64,000 nucleotides of DNA, taken from NCBI RefSeq assembly GCF_029945535.1, contig NZ_JAQSCU010000019.1, positions 1-64,000 on the forward strand, in the 5' to 3' direction. The translations under genes and the position numbers were made by a program. The notes beneath the pieces were generated by a model. It searched no databases and was not told the DNA's origin. It was given only the letters and a program-made list of their open reading frames with translations. This document shows, piece after piece, positions 50,931-60,512 of this stretch. The stretch's first letter is position 1; each line of letters opens with the position of its first letter. Source of the DNA: Methylotenera sp. Its GTDB lineage: Bacteria; Pseudomonadota; Gammaproteobacteria; Burkholderiales; Methylophilaceae.

Positions 50931-53204
50931 TTAGAAATGATAGGCAAAGCTTGCGGAAATATTACGCCCAGGCTGCGAGTAAAAATCTACACCTGCTGGA
51001 TCAGCAGCATCAGCTTGACGAATATCACTCCATAGAAAATACTTTTTATCGAATAAATTATTCAGTGCAACATTTACCTCAGCATCTTTAAATGGTTTCC
51101 ACCAAGCCGATAAATTGGTCACAACATAACCAGCTGGTTTATATTGCTGGCCGTTGCTATCATCAACCCTTGAAACTGCAACAGCACTGCGAACTCTAGT
51201 TTCAGCACCCCAATTTCCTGCATCGCGCATTAGGGCTAAACTTAAACGTGCTGGTTCAATGCTGCTTAAAGGCTGATTGCTTGATTCATTTTCACCATGT
51301 GCATAGGCAACAGCGCTATCAACGCTCCAGCCTGGCGTAAAGTCCCACTTGGTACGCGCTTCAACACCGTATATACGTACACGAGAAACATTTGTATTAA
51401 TAAAAGTCGTTGCTACGCCCGCTATGCATCGTGGGTCTGCTGGACAAGTTAAACGGACATTTTCAATAAAGTCTTTATAGCGATTGTCATACACAGAAAA
51501 CTGCCCGTTCACATTAGACGCATGCCATTTTGTACCTAGCTCGATGCCAACACTTGTTTCCGGGTCTAAATCTGAATTAGGGCTAATTGCATATTGTTGA
51601 ATACTGTTACGAAACGAGCCATTCACTTCGTCGTAATTGGGTGCACGAAAGCCTGTAGCCACTTGTCCGAACAATGACCATACAGAATCTAGTTTCCAAA
51701 TTGCGCCGAGCTTAGGTGAAAAGGCTGATTCTGTTTTCTCTACCGCATTGCGACCATTGGCTGTTAAAGCTTTTTGAAATAGCACATCGACCTCTGGCTT
51801 AAGATTGCGTCTATCAAAACGTAAGCCTGGTGTTAATGTAAGCTTGCCATCGGCTAAATTGCTAATCTCATCTTGCACAAAGAGGCCAACGGTATCAGTA
51901 ATCCCTTTAGGAAAATCGCGCATAGGGAACGTATCACCCGCAATGGTGTTGCTAACCGTACCAGTTGTTAAATTAAAGCGTGTTGCGTCACGGCGCTCTT
52001 CGCTGGTCAACCTAGAAACATCAATCCCATAAGTGAATAAATGCCCTTGCTGCCCAATTTTGCTAGCAGTTTCTAGCTGTACGCCACCACCTGTCGTGTC
52101 CTGCGTAATATTAAACTGCTGTTTAACCAAACAATTATTGCCTGCGCCAGCAGCCCCAGAGCAGGTTGCACTGGTGTTAGTACGCGTCTGTAAGTTATCG
52201 TTAGTCGTTTCAGCTTGCTGATGGTAACCGCGCAAGACTAGGCGATCATAAAACATATTTTCCGGCTTTTGCTCCCATTCAACACTCGCACGCCAGCGAT
52301 TAGTATTGTCACTGCCTTCCATGGCTGTAGTTTTTGGCGTTAAAGCCACTAGGCGTTTAATGCTGACATCAGCATCTTGGTCACGCCCCTCAAATGTCAG
52401 AGATAATTTATTCTTATCATTCGGACGTAAGGTAAATTTAGCAATCACACCCTGATCTTTAACATCTTGCTGGTTAGGTTTGGTGCGGTTAACCGCAGTA
52501 TTGTTATCGCCACCTTGATTATCAAACTCGCTAGCATCTGTGCGAGAGTATCCAAGCATCACGTCTAACATATCACCACGCCAAGCACCTAATAGAGAGT
52601 TGGTAAAACCATTGTTCTCGCCTGTATAGCCAAATCGATAGACTGCCCCATAGCTTTTATCCGCTTTTATGATGTCATCAGCATCTAAGGTAAGGTAACC
52701 CACCACCCCACCAATCGCATCAGACCCATATAAGCTAGAAGCTGATCCACGCAGGATTTCTACTCGTTTAAGAAAATCTTGCGAAACACCTAGCGGCCCA
52801 CTAAACGTAAAGTTAGTAGGACCTCCACTGTCATATACATCTGGCAAACGCACGCCGTCCACAATTTGCGCAATACGGTTGTTTTCAATGCCGCGAATAT
52901 TTAAACGCGTTGCGCCAAAGCGGCGCATATCCCGCGCAAAAGTTATATCTGGCTCATCTTTAAATAAATCAGTTTCATCGGCCGCCAAACCACGCGTTAA
53001 GGCTTGATGATTAATCACGGTAATCGTGGCGGGTATTTCATCGATAGCCGCTTCAGTACGCGTTGCAGTGACCGCTACTTGTGGCAAAGTGACTACATCC
53101 AATGCCGCTAATTTGGTTTCTTCATCTGCAATCGATTGCATAGAAGAAGTCGCAAGCATTAATGCGACTAACAGTTGTGAGGGTTGTTGCAATAACATTA
53201 TCAA
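50931..53204 (-). CDS. TonB-dependent hemoglobin/transferrin/lactoferrin-family receptor
   Basis: AVTATRTEAAIDEIPATITVINHQAL; DMRRFGATRLNIRGIENNRIAQIVDGVRLPD; NISASFAYHF. Confidence 0.92.
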   Translation of the reverse strand: MIMLLQQPSQLLVALMLATSSMQSIADEETKLAALDVVTLPQVAVTATRTEAAIDEIPATITVINHQALTRGLAADETDLFKDEPDITFARDMRRFGATRLNIRGIENNRIAQIVDGVRLPDVYDSGGPTNFTFSGPLGVSQDFLKRVEILRGSASSLYGSDAIGGVVGYLTLDADDIIKADKSYGAVYRFGYTGENNGFTNSLLGAWRGDMLDVMLGYSRTDASEFDNQGGDNNTAVNRTKPNQQDVKDQGVIAKFTLRPNDKNKLSLTFEGRDQDADVSIKRLVALTPKTTAMEGSDNTNRWRASVEWEQKPENMFYDRLVLRGYHQQAETTNDNLQTRTNTSATCSGAAGAGNNCLVKQQFNITQDTTGGGVQLETASKIGQQGHLFTYGIDVSRLTSEERRDATRFNLTTGTVSNTIAGDTFPMRDFPKGITDTVGLFVQDEISNLADGKLTLTPGLRFDRRNLKPEVDVLFQKALTANGRNAVEKTESAFSPKLGAIWKLDSVWSLFGQVATGFRAPNYDEVNGSFRNSIQQYAISPNSDLDPETSVGIELGTKWHASNVNGQFSVYDNRYKDFIENVRLTCPADPRCIAGVATTFINTNVSRVRIYGVEARTKWDFTPGWSVDSAVAYAHGENESSNQPLSSIEPARLSLALMRDAGNWGAETRVRSAVAVSRVDDSNGQQYKPAGYVVTNLSAWWKPFKDAEVNVALNNLFDKKYFLWSDIRQADAADPAGVDFYSQPGRNISASFAYHF

Positions 53205-53222
53205 ACTCCGTCATATAGTGGT

Positions 53223-53286
53223 TGGCTGGCTAACTAAATGTTGACGGTCAATCGAAATTGACGGAGCAATCGTTACTGGCTGGCTA
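53223..53286 (-). promoter_or_regulatory. paired TGGCTGGCTA leader repeat, copy 3
   Basis: TGGCTGGCTA at 53223-53232 and 53277-53286; spacer contains GTCAAT-cgaa-ATTGAC. Confidence 0.65.
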
Positions 53287-53335
53287 AATTTTATAAAAAA
53301 TTACTAAGTGGCTAAATTACAAAACAGTGCCACTT

Positions 53336-53815
53336 CTAAACTAACTTAACTGCACCTTTCATCATAAAAGCATGACCAGGAAACGAGCAGAAAAATGTAT
53401 AACTATCAGTTGAATTTAGCTTACTTACGTTAAATTTTGCTGTTGATGTCTCACCGCCGCCGATTACTTTAGTTGCCATAATCACGCGGGCGTCTTTAGC
53501 TTTTACGTAGTCACCTGCCGCTCCTGACTGAATGCCATCATCTAACACCGCTTGCTGATCACTCACCTTAGCAATCACCAAATTATGCCCCATCACATTC
53601 TTAGCAATTTTTCCTACGTGCTTAAGGTTAACGGTAAACTCTTTACAGCTTTTCGAAACTTCTATGCTTTTAGTATTAAATGCCATGGCATCATTAGCTT
53701 CTACCGTGATTTCACAACTAGTAGTGGCAGCCTGTGCTGCAGGCGTGGTAGATAAAATAAAGACAGCGATAAAAAATAAAATAACTGAAGCGATGAATAA
53801 TCTTTGTGTCGTCAT
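53336..53815 (-). CDS. azu: azurin (type I copper protein)
   Basis: [68 protein letters not shown]. Confidence 0.95.
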   Translation of the reverse strand: MTTQRLFIASVILFFIAVFILSTTPAAQAATTSCEITVEANDAMAFNTKSIEVSKSCKEFTVNLKHVGKIAKNVMGHNLVIAKVSDQQAVLDDGIQSGAAGDYVKAKDARVIMATKVIGGGETSTAKFNVSKLNSTDSYTFFCSFPGHAFMMKGAVKLV

Positions 53816-53936
53816 GATGATTTCCTTAATTGATAGAATTTTATGGATAAATTGTTAGTGCCTTTTAAATAGCATCATTAAATACGCGCTCTGCAAGCCG
53901 CATAAATATTGCGACTGCAAAGCATGTGAATGCGTA

Positions 53937-56174
53937 TTAGAACTTATAAGTTAAGCTGCCGATCACACTGCGCATATCTCCGTAATAACATTGTGAAGCA
54001 TCACAATTGGATATAAATTCTTTATCGGTTAGGTTACGTGCGTTGAGTGCAAGCTCCCATTGGCCTGTGGTATAGCCCAACATTGCATCCACTAGGGTGT
54101 AAGCAGATAGCGCCTTTGGTGCGCTTTCGTCTACCCCCTTGGTTGATCCCACATAACGCAAACCCAGCCCTGCCTTGATGCCACTAAGCCATTGGTAATC
54201 AGTCCAAAGAGAGATTTGATGCAGCGGAACGGGGTTTGCCTGCTTGCCAACCGAGCTAGGATTGGCTGGATTGCGAATCACATTCGCCTCTGGTGTCCAC
54301 GTCCAAGCGGCCACCACATTCAGGCGGTCAATTGGTTGTAGATTAGCTTCAAGCTCAAGCCCACGCACACGAATTTCTCCGTTTTGCTTGGGGATAAAAT
54401 TACTGTCTGAATTCACCACATTATCACGCGTCAACTGGAAAACAGCTGCACTGTAAGTGGCTTTGCTTTGCGGTGGCTGGTAACGCAAGCCGACTTCATA
54501 TTGATTGCCACTTTCTGGGTCAAACGGTTTACCAGTGGCTGGGTTAATAGTGGTATTGGGCACAAAGGATTCGCTGTAGCTTACATAAGGCGCAAAGCCA
54601 TTTGGCGCCAAGTAAACTAAACCAGCACGCCCTGTAAGTTTGCTATCACTCTGTTGCGATTTTGACGAGGTTAGATTGTCGGTGGCGTTTATCTTCGCGC
54701 TGTCATAGCGCCCACCCAACGTGGCTACCCAGCGTTCATCAAATTTAACCTGATCTTGCAGGTAAATGCCTGTTTGTTTAAGCTTGGTGCTGGCATTAGC
54801 GTAAGGCGCGGAGGTTGCGATAGTGCCAGTAGTGGCACCAGTATAAGCATCTATCGTGGTGCCGCTATCATCATAAATAGTATACTGGCCATAACTGCTG
54901 CGCTGATAATCTAAGCCTGTAAGAAACGTATGCTTAAACGCGCCAAAATCAAATTTGGCCTCAAACTGGTTATCGATATTAAAAGCCGTTGCTTGTTCTA
55001 TGCTAGTAAAATTTTTGCGCTTCAAGGTGCGGAAATTTGCTGGATCACTGGGGTTACCAGCGTTAGCATTGACAAAAGCATCAGGATAAAGCGCTCCATA
55101 ATCCATGTCCATTTTGCCATAGCGCGTGCTTTGGCGAAAAGCAAAGCGGTCATTCAATTTGTGTTCAAGCTTATAGCCTATCATCCATTGATTTTGGTTA
55201 AGCCTGTCAAAATCTTTATCACCAAAATAAGTATCGGCCGAAATTTTGCCATTTGGATTAGGTAAAATAGACCCCTCTCTCGGCAAAGCGCGTGAGTATA
55301 CGCCAGCCCTATCTTTTAAATAGGAGGCTTGCAGATCAAGCGTTGTGGCATCGGATATTTTCCAAGTGAGCGAAGGGGCAATAAAAGCATGGTCATCTTT
55401 CATCCCACCAATAGGCAGCTCAGCATCGCGCAGCACGCCCACAATGCGATACAGCACGCTACCATCATCGTTAACTGGCCCTGTAAAATCACCCGAAATT
55501 TGACGGCGTGCGTCATTACCCACTTGTACTTGCAACTCGCGGCTTGTTTCTTCTAAAGGTTTTTTGCTGACGATATTGGTCATACCGCCAGGGCTATTTT
55601 GACCGTAAAGCACAGAAGAAGGCCCGCGCATTAATTCAATACGTTCGGTGGCGTAATTTTCTGTGCGCCACACGCCCCAAGTGTTATTGTTGCGCAGTTG
55701 CAGGCCATCTAAATAAAAGCCAGGTGTTAGGGCATAAAATCCACGCACATTAAACCACTCAAAACGCGACTCAGCACCGTAAGGCGCAGCAGTGACTCCG
55801 GCCGAATATCCCAAAGCATCACGTACGCGATTAGCACCAATCGCTTTTGCAAAGTCTGAAGTAATCACGGAGATAGATTGCGGTGTTTCGATAATCGGCG
55901 TGTCTGTTTTAGTTGCTGATGCTGTGCGTTTGGCGACGTAGCCATGGACTGGACCAGTCGCAGTTTCCTGCTCAGCTTTTGCTTCCACCTTAACTTCTGG
56001 CAAGGTTTCTGATTTATTAGCTGCATTATTTTTTGCACTATCAGTCACAGCTTCAGCAGAAGCTTGTGACTCTAAGTTAGCATCAGCTGCAATGGCAAAC
56101 TGCGGCAGCGCCGCAATAATAGCAATGAAAATAATTTTTTGACGCGCGACCTTATCGCACAATAGATATTGCAT
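53937..56174 (-). CDS. TonB-dependent siderophore receptor (FhuE/ferrichrome-type)
   Basis: TDTPIIETPQSISVITSDFAKAIGANRVRDALGYSAGVTAAPYGAESRFEWFNVRGF; LMRGPSSVLYGQNSPGGMTNIVSKKP. Confidence 0.94.
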   Translation of the reverse strand: MQYLLCDKVARQKIIFIAIIAALPQFAIAADANLESQASAEAVTDSAKNNAANKSETLPEVKVEAKAEQETATGPVHGYVAKRTASATKTDTPIIETPQSISVITSDFAKAIGANRVRDALGYSAGVTAAPYGAESRFEWFNVRGFYALTPGFYLDGLQLRNNNTWGVWRTENYATERIELMRGPSSVLYGQNSPGGMTNIVSKKPLEETSRELQVQVGNDARRQISGDFTGPVNDDGSVLYRIVGVLRDAELPIGGMKDDHAFIAPSLTWKISDATTLDLQASYLKDRAGVYSRALPREGSILPNPNGKISADTYFGDKDFDRLNQNQWMIGYKLEHKLNDRFAFRQSTRYGKMDMDYGALYPDAFVNANAGNPSDPANFRTLKRKNFTSIEQATAFNIDNQFEAKFDFGAFKHTFLTGLDYQRSSYGQYTIYDDSGTTIDAYTGATTGTIATSAPYANASTKLKQTGIYLQDQVKFDERWVATLGGRYDSAKINATDNLTSSKSQQSDSKLTGRAGLVYLAPNGFAPYVSYSESFVPNTTINPATGKPFDPESGNQYEVGLRYQPPQSKATYSAAVFQLTRDNVVNSDSNFIPKQNGEIRVRGLELEANLQPIDRLNVVAAWTWTPEANVIRNPANPSSVGKQANPVPLHQISLWTDYQWLSGIKAGLGLRYVGSTKGVDESAPKALSAYTLVDAMLGYTTGQWELALNARNLTDKEFISNCDASQCYYGDMRSVIGSLTYKF

Positions 56175-56215
56175 GGTGTATCCCCTGTAATGTAAAGCTA
56201 GCTCAAAATTGATTT

Positions 56216-56250
56216 TGGCTGGCTACAGGCGATACCGCTTTGGCTGGCTA
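56216..56250 (-). promoter_or_regulatory. paired TGGCTGGCTA leader repeat, copy 4
   Basis: TGGCTGGCTA at 56216-56225 and 56241-56250; spacer has short GCG/CGC complementarity. Confidence 0.6.
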
Positions 56251-56276
56251 TTTTATTGAAAACTAATGATTAAAAT

Positions 56277-56450
56277 TTAATGCCTATAAAAATAAATGTA
56301 AACAATCACGGCGATCGGAAAAGTCAGCGCTGCAAGCGAAAGATCTTCTAATAGACCATCTCTCACTAACGCCACGACTAGGCCAGTCAGCGTAAAAAAT
56401 CCAATAATAGTCGGCCATAAAAACATTTCTTTTAGTGTTTTTGCAGCCAT
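56277..56450 (-). CDS. small membrane protein, 57 aa
   Basis: Manual minus-strand translation MAAKTLKEMFLWPTIIGFFTLTGLVVALVRDGLLEDLSLAALTFPIAVIVYIYFYRH*; below track cutoff; abuts the stop of the PepSY gene. Confidence 0.7.
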   Translation of the reverse strand: MAAKTLKEMFLWPTIIGFFTLTGLVVALVRDGLLEDLSLAALTFPIAVIVYIYFYRH

Positions 56451-56451
56451 T

Positions 56452-57624
56452 TTATTTAGCGCCTTGTACGTTTTTGGCTAATACATAAGTCGTTTTATCT
56501 GCTTGTGATAAAGCTTGGCTAACTTCGGCTGGCGATTGTTTACGCTTTTTCCACCACAACATTAAACCAGTCCAAAGCACCACAATCGTAATCACATCTA
56601 AAATCAGCCAGATGATTTTCAGCGGCATGCCACCATAATCACCAAAGTGCAAAGGCTGCGAAATAAGCAAAGTGGCCAAGTACCAAGGCACCTCTCGGCT
56701 ATCTGTCAGTTTGGCTGTTTGTGCATCAATCAACACAGGTTTAAATAAGCGTGCGGTGAGTGAGGTATCTCCACGCATAAACATGCCGTAATGATGTGGA
56801 CTAGAGAAACTAGTGCCAGGAAACGCAATAAAGCCTAAACGCATGTTTGGCTCACGCGCTTGAGCCGTATCAATAGATGTTTGCAATGACGCGTAATGAG
56901 TGGGCGGCGGCAACCCTTTATACGGCGCAGTCATGGCTGACATTTGGTCAAATTGCCAGTATTTAATGACCAAGTCTGACCATGCATTTATCACACCTGT
57001 TAGGCCCACCGCCAGCGCCCATACTAAGGTGACAACGCCTAAAAAATTATGCGTATCTAAACGTTTTAATTTAGGTGCGCGATCTTTACGAATCTCGCCA
57101 AACTCTAGTCGTCGCATAAATGGCGCATACAACACCACGCCAGAAATTAGCGCGACCACCAGCAATAAACCCATAAACCCTAAAAACAACATGCCAGGGA
57201 AACCTGCAAATAAATCCACATGCAGCTTAAACATAATGTGCATAAAGCCTTCATCAAATTTAGGCTCGTCTAACACTTTGGCGGTGCGGGAATCTACCAA
57301 TACAAATTTAGTATCATCTTCAGAAGTTGCAGTTTTACCTAAACTCACTGTCCACGTTTTGTTCTCATCCACATCACGAAACAAAAACTGTACAACGCGT
57401 GTTGGATACAAGGCTTTGGCACTCGCCAATACATCATCCATATTCGCAGACTTTGTATTCGCCGGCATTTCAGGCGCTTCAACCTCATTACCAAGCAGAT
57501 GGCTAATCTCATGACTGAATATCAACGGTAAACCCGTTAGACAGAGTAACAACATAAACGCTGTGCAAACTAAGCTAGACCACTTATGTACCCACGCCCA
57601 AGTTTTGATGGATTTGATATTCAT
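56452..57624 (-). CDS. PepSY-associated TM helix domain protein (iron uptake type)
   Basis: WVHKWSSLVCTAFMLLLCLTGLPLIFSHEI; DTHNFLGVVTLVWALAVGLTGVINAW; WLILDVITIVVLWTGLMLWW. Confidence 0.92.
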   Translation of the reverse strand: MNIKSIKTWAWVHKWSSLVCTAFMLLLCLTGLPLIFSHEISHLLGNEVEAPEMPANTKSANMDDVLASAKALYPTRVVQFLFRDVDENKTWTVSLGKTATSEDDTKFVLVDSRTAKVLDEPKFDEGFMHIMFKLHVDLFAGFPGMLFLGFMGLLLVVALISGVVLYAPFMRRLEFGEIRKDRAPKLKRLDTHNFLGVVTLVWALAVGLTGVINAWSDLVIKYWQFDQMSAMTAPYKGLPPPTHYASLQTSIDTAQAREPNMRLGFIAFPGTSFSSPHHYGMFMRGDTSLTARLFKPVLIDAQTAKLTDSREVPWYLATLLISQPLHFGDYGGMPLKIIWLILDVITIVVLWTGLMLWWKKRKQSPAEVSQALSQADKTTYVLAKNVQGAK

Positions 57625-57650
57625 GATGATGAATGATAAAAACTAATAAA

Positions 57651-58073
57651 TTAGTTTTTTGGTTCACTGACAAAACCTAGTTTCGTCACACCTGCATTTT
57701 GCGCATCCGCCATTACTTCTGCCAGTACTTGATAACGCGTTTCTTTATCTGCTCGAATATTCAATTCTGGCTGCGGTTTTTTACCTGCAATTTCTTGCAA
57801 CTTAACTTTCAATTCACCTTGCACCAAGGCTGCATCATTCCAATACATTTTGCCTGCTGCATCTATCGATACCGAAATCACTTCTGGCTTCTCAGGTAGC
57901 GGCTGGCTGCTAGCTTGTGGCAAATCAATTTTCACCGCATGCGTCAGCAATGGCGCAGTAATAATAAAGATGACCAATAGCACCAACATCACATCGACCA
58001 GAGGCGTAGTATTAATTTCTGACATTGGCGTTGTGTGTGAAGCAGACCCTACGCCGTTTCCTGAGCCTATCAT
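57651..58073 (-). CDS. exbD: biopolymer transporter ExbD
   Basis: MSEINTTPLVDVMLVLLVIFIITAPLLTHAVKIDLPQASS. Confidence 0.95.
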   Translation of the reverse strand: MIGSGNGVGSASHTTPMSEINTTPLVDVMLVLLVIFIITAPLLTHAVKIDLPQASSQPLPEKPEVISVSIDAAGKMYWNDAALVQGELKVKLQEIAGKKPQPELNIRADKETRYQVLAEVMADAQNAGVTKLGFVSEPKN

Positions 58074-58813
58074 GCTGGTACTCCAGCAATGTGAGCGCGC
58101 TCTTTAGTTTCTACTGAGGATTTTGCATCTTCATGGTTAACATTAATCACCGCACCTGTAGTCAGTAATGTATGCAGTGCATAACCAAAGTCCTCAAGCT
58201 CAGCTGCCAGCAATCGATTACTACGCACCAATGCGTTATAAGCGAGTACGGCAGGTATGGCTACCGCCAACCCCAAAGCTGTCATAATCAATGCTTCACC
58301 TACAGGTCCAGCTACTTTATCTAGCGTGGCTTGACCACTCTGGCTAATACTTGCAAGCGCATGATAGATGCCCCATACCGTGCCAAATAACCCTACAAAT
58401 GGTGAAATGCTACCTACCGACGCTAATACGCTAAGGCCGTTTTCCATCTTAGTATTTTCTTCCGCAATACTGCGGTTCAAAGCACGTGCCACAAACTCGT
58501 CTTGCGCTACCTTTTCACTATTTTTTGACGCATGCGTTTTATAGTGTTCAGCTGCAGCAATAGCGTTTTTTGCTAAGCTAGCCAGTGCAGTTTTATTGTT
58601 TTGTTTAATGGCAACCGCTAGATTTGGTGCGTTCCAAAAATGTTGCGCATAAGCTTTAAATGCTTTGCGTACGCGGAATGCTTGCAAGCTTTTTGAAACG
58701 ATTAAGTACCAACTTGCCACTGACATTGCTAGCAAAATCAGTGCAACCCCTATAGATACTGGGCCACCAGCTGTAATAAACGCCAAGCTATTAAATTCAT
58801 ACCCGTTTTGCAT
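58070..58813 (-). CDS. exbB: MotA/TolQ/ExbB proton channel protein
   Basis: GLSVLASVGSISPFVGLFGTVWGIYHAL; overlaps exbD start. Confidence 0.95.
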   Translation of the reverse strand: MQNGYEFNSLAFITAGGPVSIGVALILLAMSVASWYLIVSKSLQAFRVRKAFKAYAQHFWNAPNLAVAIKQNNKTALASLAKNAIAAAEHYKTHASKNSEKVAQDEFVARALNRSIAEENTKMENGLSVLASVGSISPFVGLFGTVWGIYHALASISQSGQATLDKVAGPVGEALIMTALGLAVAIPAVLAYNALVRSNRLLAAELEDFGYALHTLLTTGAVINVNHEDAKSSVETKERAHIAGVPA

Positions 58814-58876
58814 TTTGTTTCCTTTTTAAATCTCTATTGAATTTTTTGAATCGAATTCTGTTTGCTGCATGCGCAC

Positions 58877-59665
58877 TTAATTATTGAGTGAAAATTTTAC
58901 TGGCACCAAAACATAAGCACTGATTGCCTGATTGCTGCGCTTAGCTGGAATAAAGCTCCACTTTTTCACCGCCTCTATTGCCGCTTGGTCTAGCTTTTCA
59001 AAGCCGCTACTCGTCGCTAACACTACGGTTTCCGCTGTGCCATTCTCAGCAACTAACACCTTTAGCAACACGCGCCCTTGCTGCCCCAACCTTCTCGCCA
59101 TTTGCGGATAATCTGGCGCAGGATTATTCAAGTAAGCCGCACCAAATCGTGGCGGCTCGACTACTGGCTCAGCTACAATTTTTGGTGGTGGCGTCTCTAT
59201 TACTTCAGGTGCTTTTGCAACCACGACTGGTGCCGCAGGCATAGGCGGTGCCTCAGTGACTACTGGCTGAGCAACCTCTTGTACAACAGCAACAGGTTTA
59301 GGTATTGGCTGCTGCTTTTTAATGATAGGTTTCTGCTGCTTAATGACAGGCTGTGGTGGCGTAGGAGTTAATGGTACAACTTCAGGCTCCGGTGCAGGGC
59401 TAGCCACTAAACTGACCATCATCGGCACTTGCAACTCTTTAATGATAGGCTGCGTCGCCTTAGCATTGATTAGCATTAACACTGCAACTATATGGACACA
59501 CACCACCACCGCCAACACGCCGTAAGAATTTGTCACTTTATTAGGGCTATTTTTACGGCCCGCGTGGACTGATGCTAATCCCTTAACTTTCAATTCATAA
59601 ACACCACCTGCATCACTTTGCGTTTGGGTTTTATGAAGATTATTTACAAGCGTTAATGTCTGCAT
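58877..59665 (-). CDS. tonB: energy transducer TonB
   Basis: Single TM, Pro-rich linker, C-terminal YPQMARRLGQQGRVLLKVLVAENGTAETVVLATSSGFEKLDQAAIEAVKKWSFIPAKR. Confidence 0.95.
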   Translation of the reverse strand: MQTLTLVNNLHKTQTQSDAGGVYELKVKGLASVHAGRKNSPNKVTNSYGVLAVVVCVHIVAVLMLINAKATQPIIKELQVPMMVSLVASPAPEPEVVPLTPTPPQPVIKQQKPIIKKQQPIPKPVAVVQEVAQPVVTEAPPMPAAPVVVAKAPEVIETPPPKIVAEPVVEPPRFGAAYLNNPAPDYPQMARRLGQQGRVLLKVLVAENGTAETVVLATSSGFEKLDQAAIEAVKKWSFIPAKRSNQAISAYVLVPVKFSLNN

Positions 59666-59700
59666 ATGATGATTTCATTTCCTATTGCAAAATACTCTAA

Positions 59701-59892
59701 CTACTTAGTTAAAATTAGCTTGCCTTGATTAGTCAATCGCAAACGATAGTCTTCACCCGCATGCTTGATTACCAATTCACGGGCGCCAGAAAATAACACC
59801 TCGCTCGTCACCACTCGATTGCTAGCAACATTTTGTGGCGTCTCTTTATTTAGGCGATCAAACTCTAATTGGCTAAGCATTTCATTCTTCAT
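59701..59892 (-). CDS. hemP: hemin uptake protein HemP
   Basis: RVVTSEVLFSGARELVIKHAGEDYRLRLTNQGKLILTK. Confidence 0.92.
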   Translation of the reverse strand: MKNEMLSQLEFDRLNKETPQNVASNRVVTSEVLFSGARELVIKHAGEDYRLRLTNQGKLILTK

Positions 59893-59926
59893 TTAAATTG
59901 TTCGTGAGTACCGCTTAAATACAAAC

Positions 59927-59951
59927 ACAAATGATAACAATTATCATTTGT
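59927..59951. promoter_or_regulatory. putative Fur box upstream of hemP
   Basis: ACAAATGATAA-caa-TTATCATTTGT, perfect 11+11 bp palindrome of Fur-box type. Confidence 0.8.
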
Positions 59952-59984
59952 AAATGCAACTCTATGTTTATTGTTAACTTATAC

Positions 59985-60227
59985 TCAATGCAAGCCGAAA
60001 TTCTGCTGCATTTCTTGCGTAAATCTGGCTTTTTCTTGCTTATAAGACTTCATACTTGTCGCAGCTTCGTTTATTAATTTACTTAGCAGATCTAACGAGT
60101 GTGAATCTATCCGTAGACTCACCGCGCCGATTTCCAGCTCTAGCACATCACAGCTTTCACAAAATGCAATCGCACCACCTTCATTTCTAGACAGGAGTAT
60201 TCTTGAATGTTGGCTTCTAGGTTTCAT
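59985..60227 (-). CDS. small hypothetical protein (paralogue of 60277-60483)
   Basis: 80 aa; ...CDVLELEIGAVSLRIDSHSLDLLSKLINEAATSMK. Confidence 0.65.
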   Translation of the reverse strand: MKPRSQHSRILLSRNEGGAIAFCESCDVLELEIGAVSLRIDSHSLDLLSKLINEAATSMKSYKQEKARFTQEMQQNFGLH

Positions 60228-60276
60228 GGCTCTTAATTCTCATCCTAATAATTAATCACTTGCTAACTTTACTTAC

Positions 60277-60483
60277 TCACGCATGATGCAATTCCGTTTG
60301 CATGACCAGCTTAGCTGCTGCTTTACGCAGCATCTCGTTCATCATAAAAAAGTTTCGCGCTTCAAATCTTAATGAAGTGCCACCAACCTCTAACTCAATC
60401 ATGTCTTTTGCTTTGTTATAAAACACTTTGCATTCTTGATTGCCAGCCAACTTTGCTTGGCTAATGATTAGCTGCTTTTTCAT
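60277..60483 (-). CDS. small hypothetical protein (paralogue of 59985-60227)
   Basis: 68 aa; ...KDMIELEVGGTSLRFEARNFFMMNEMLRKAAAKLV. Confidence 0.68.
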   Translation of the reverse strand: MKKQLIISQAKLAGNQECKVFYNKAKDMIELEVGGTSLRFEARNFFMMNEMLRKAAAKLVMQTELHHA

Positions 60484-60512
60484 GATTAACTTCCCGTATC
60501 ATTGATTGATAG

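Noticed and set aside
59078-59371. Plus-strand Arg/Trp/Leu-rich ORFs over tonB
   Set aside because: Complement of the proline-rich TonB linker; no independent support.
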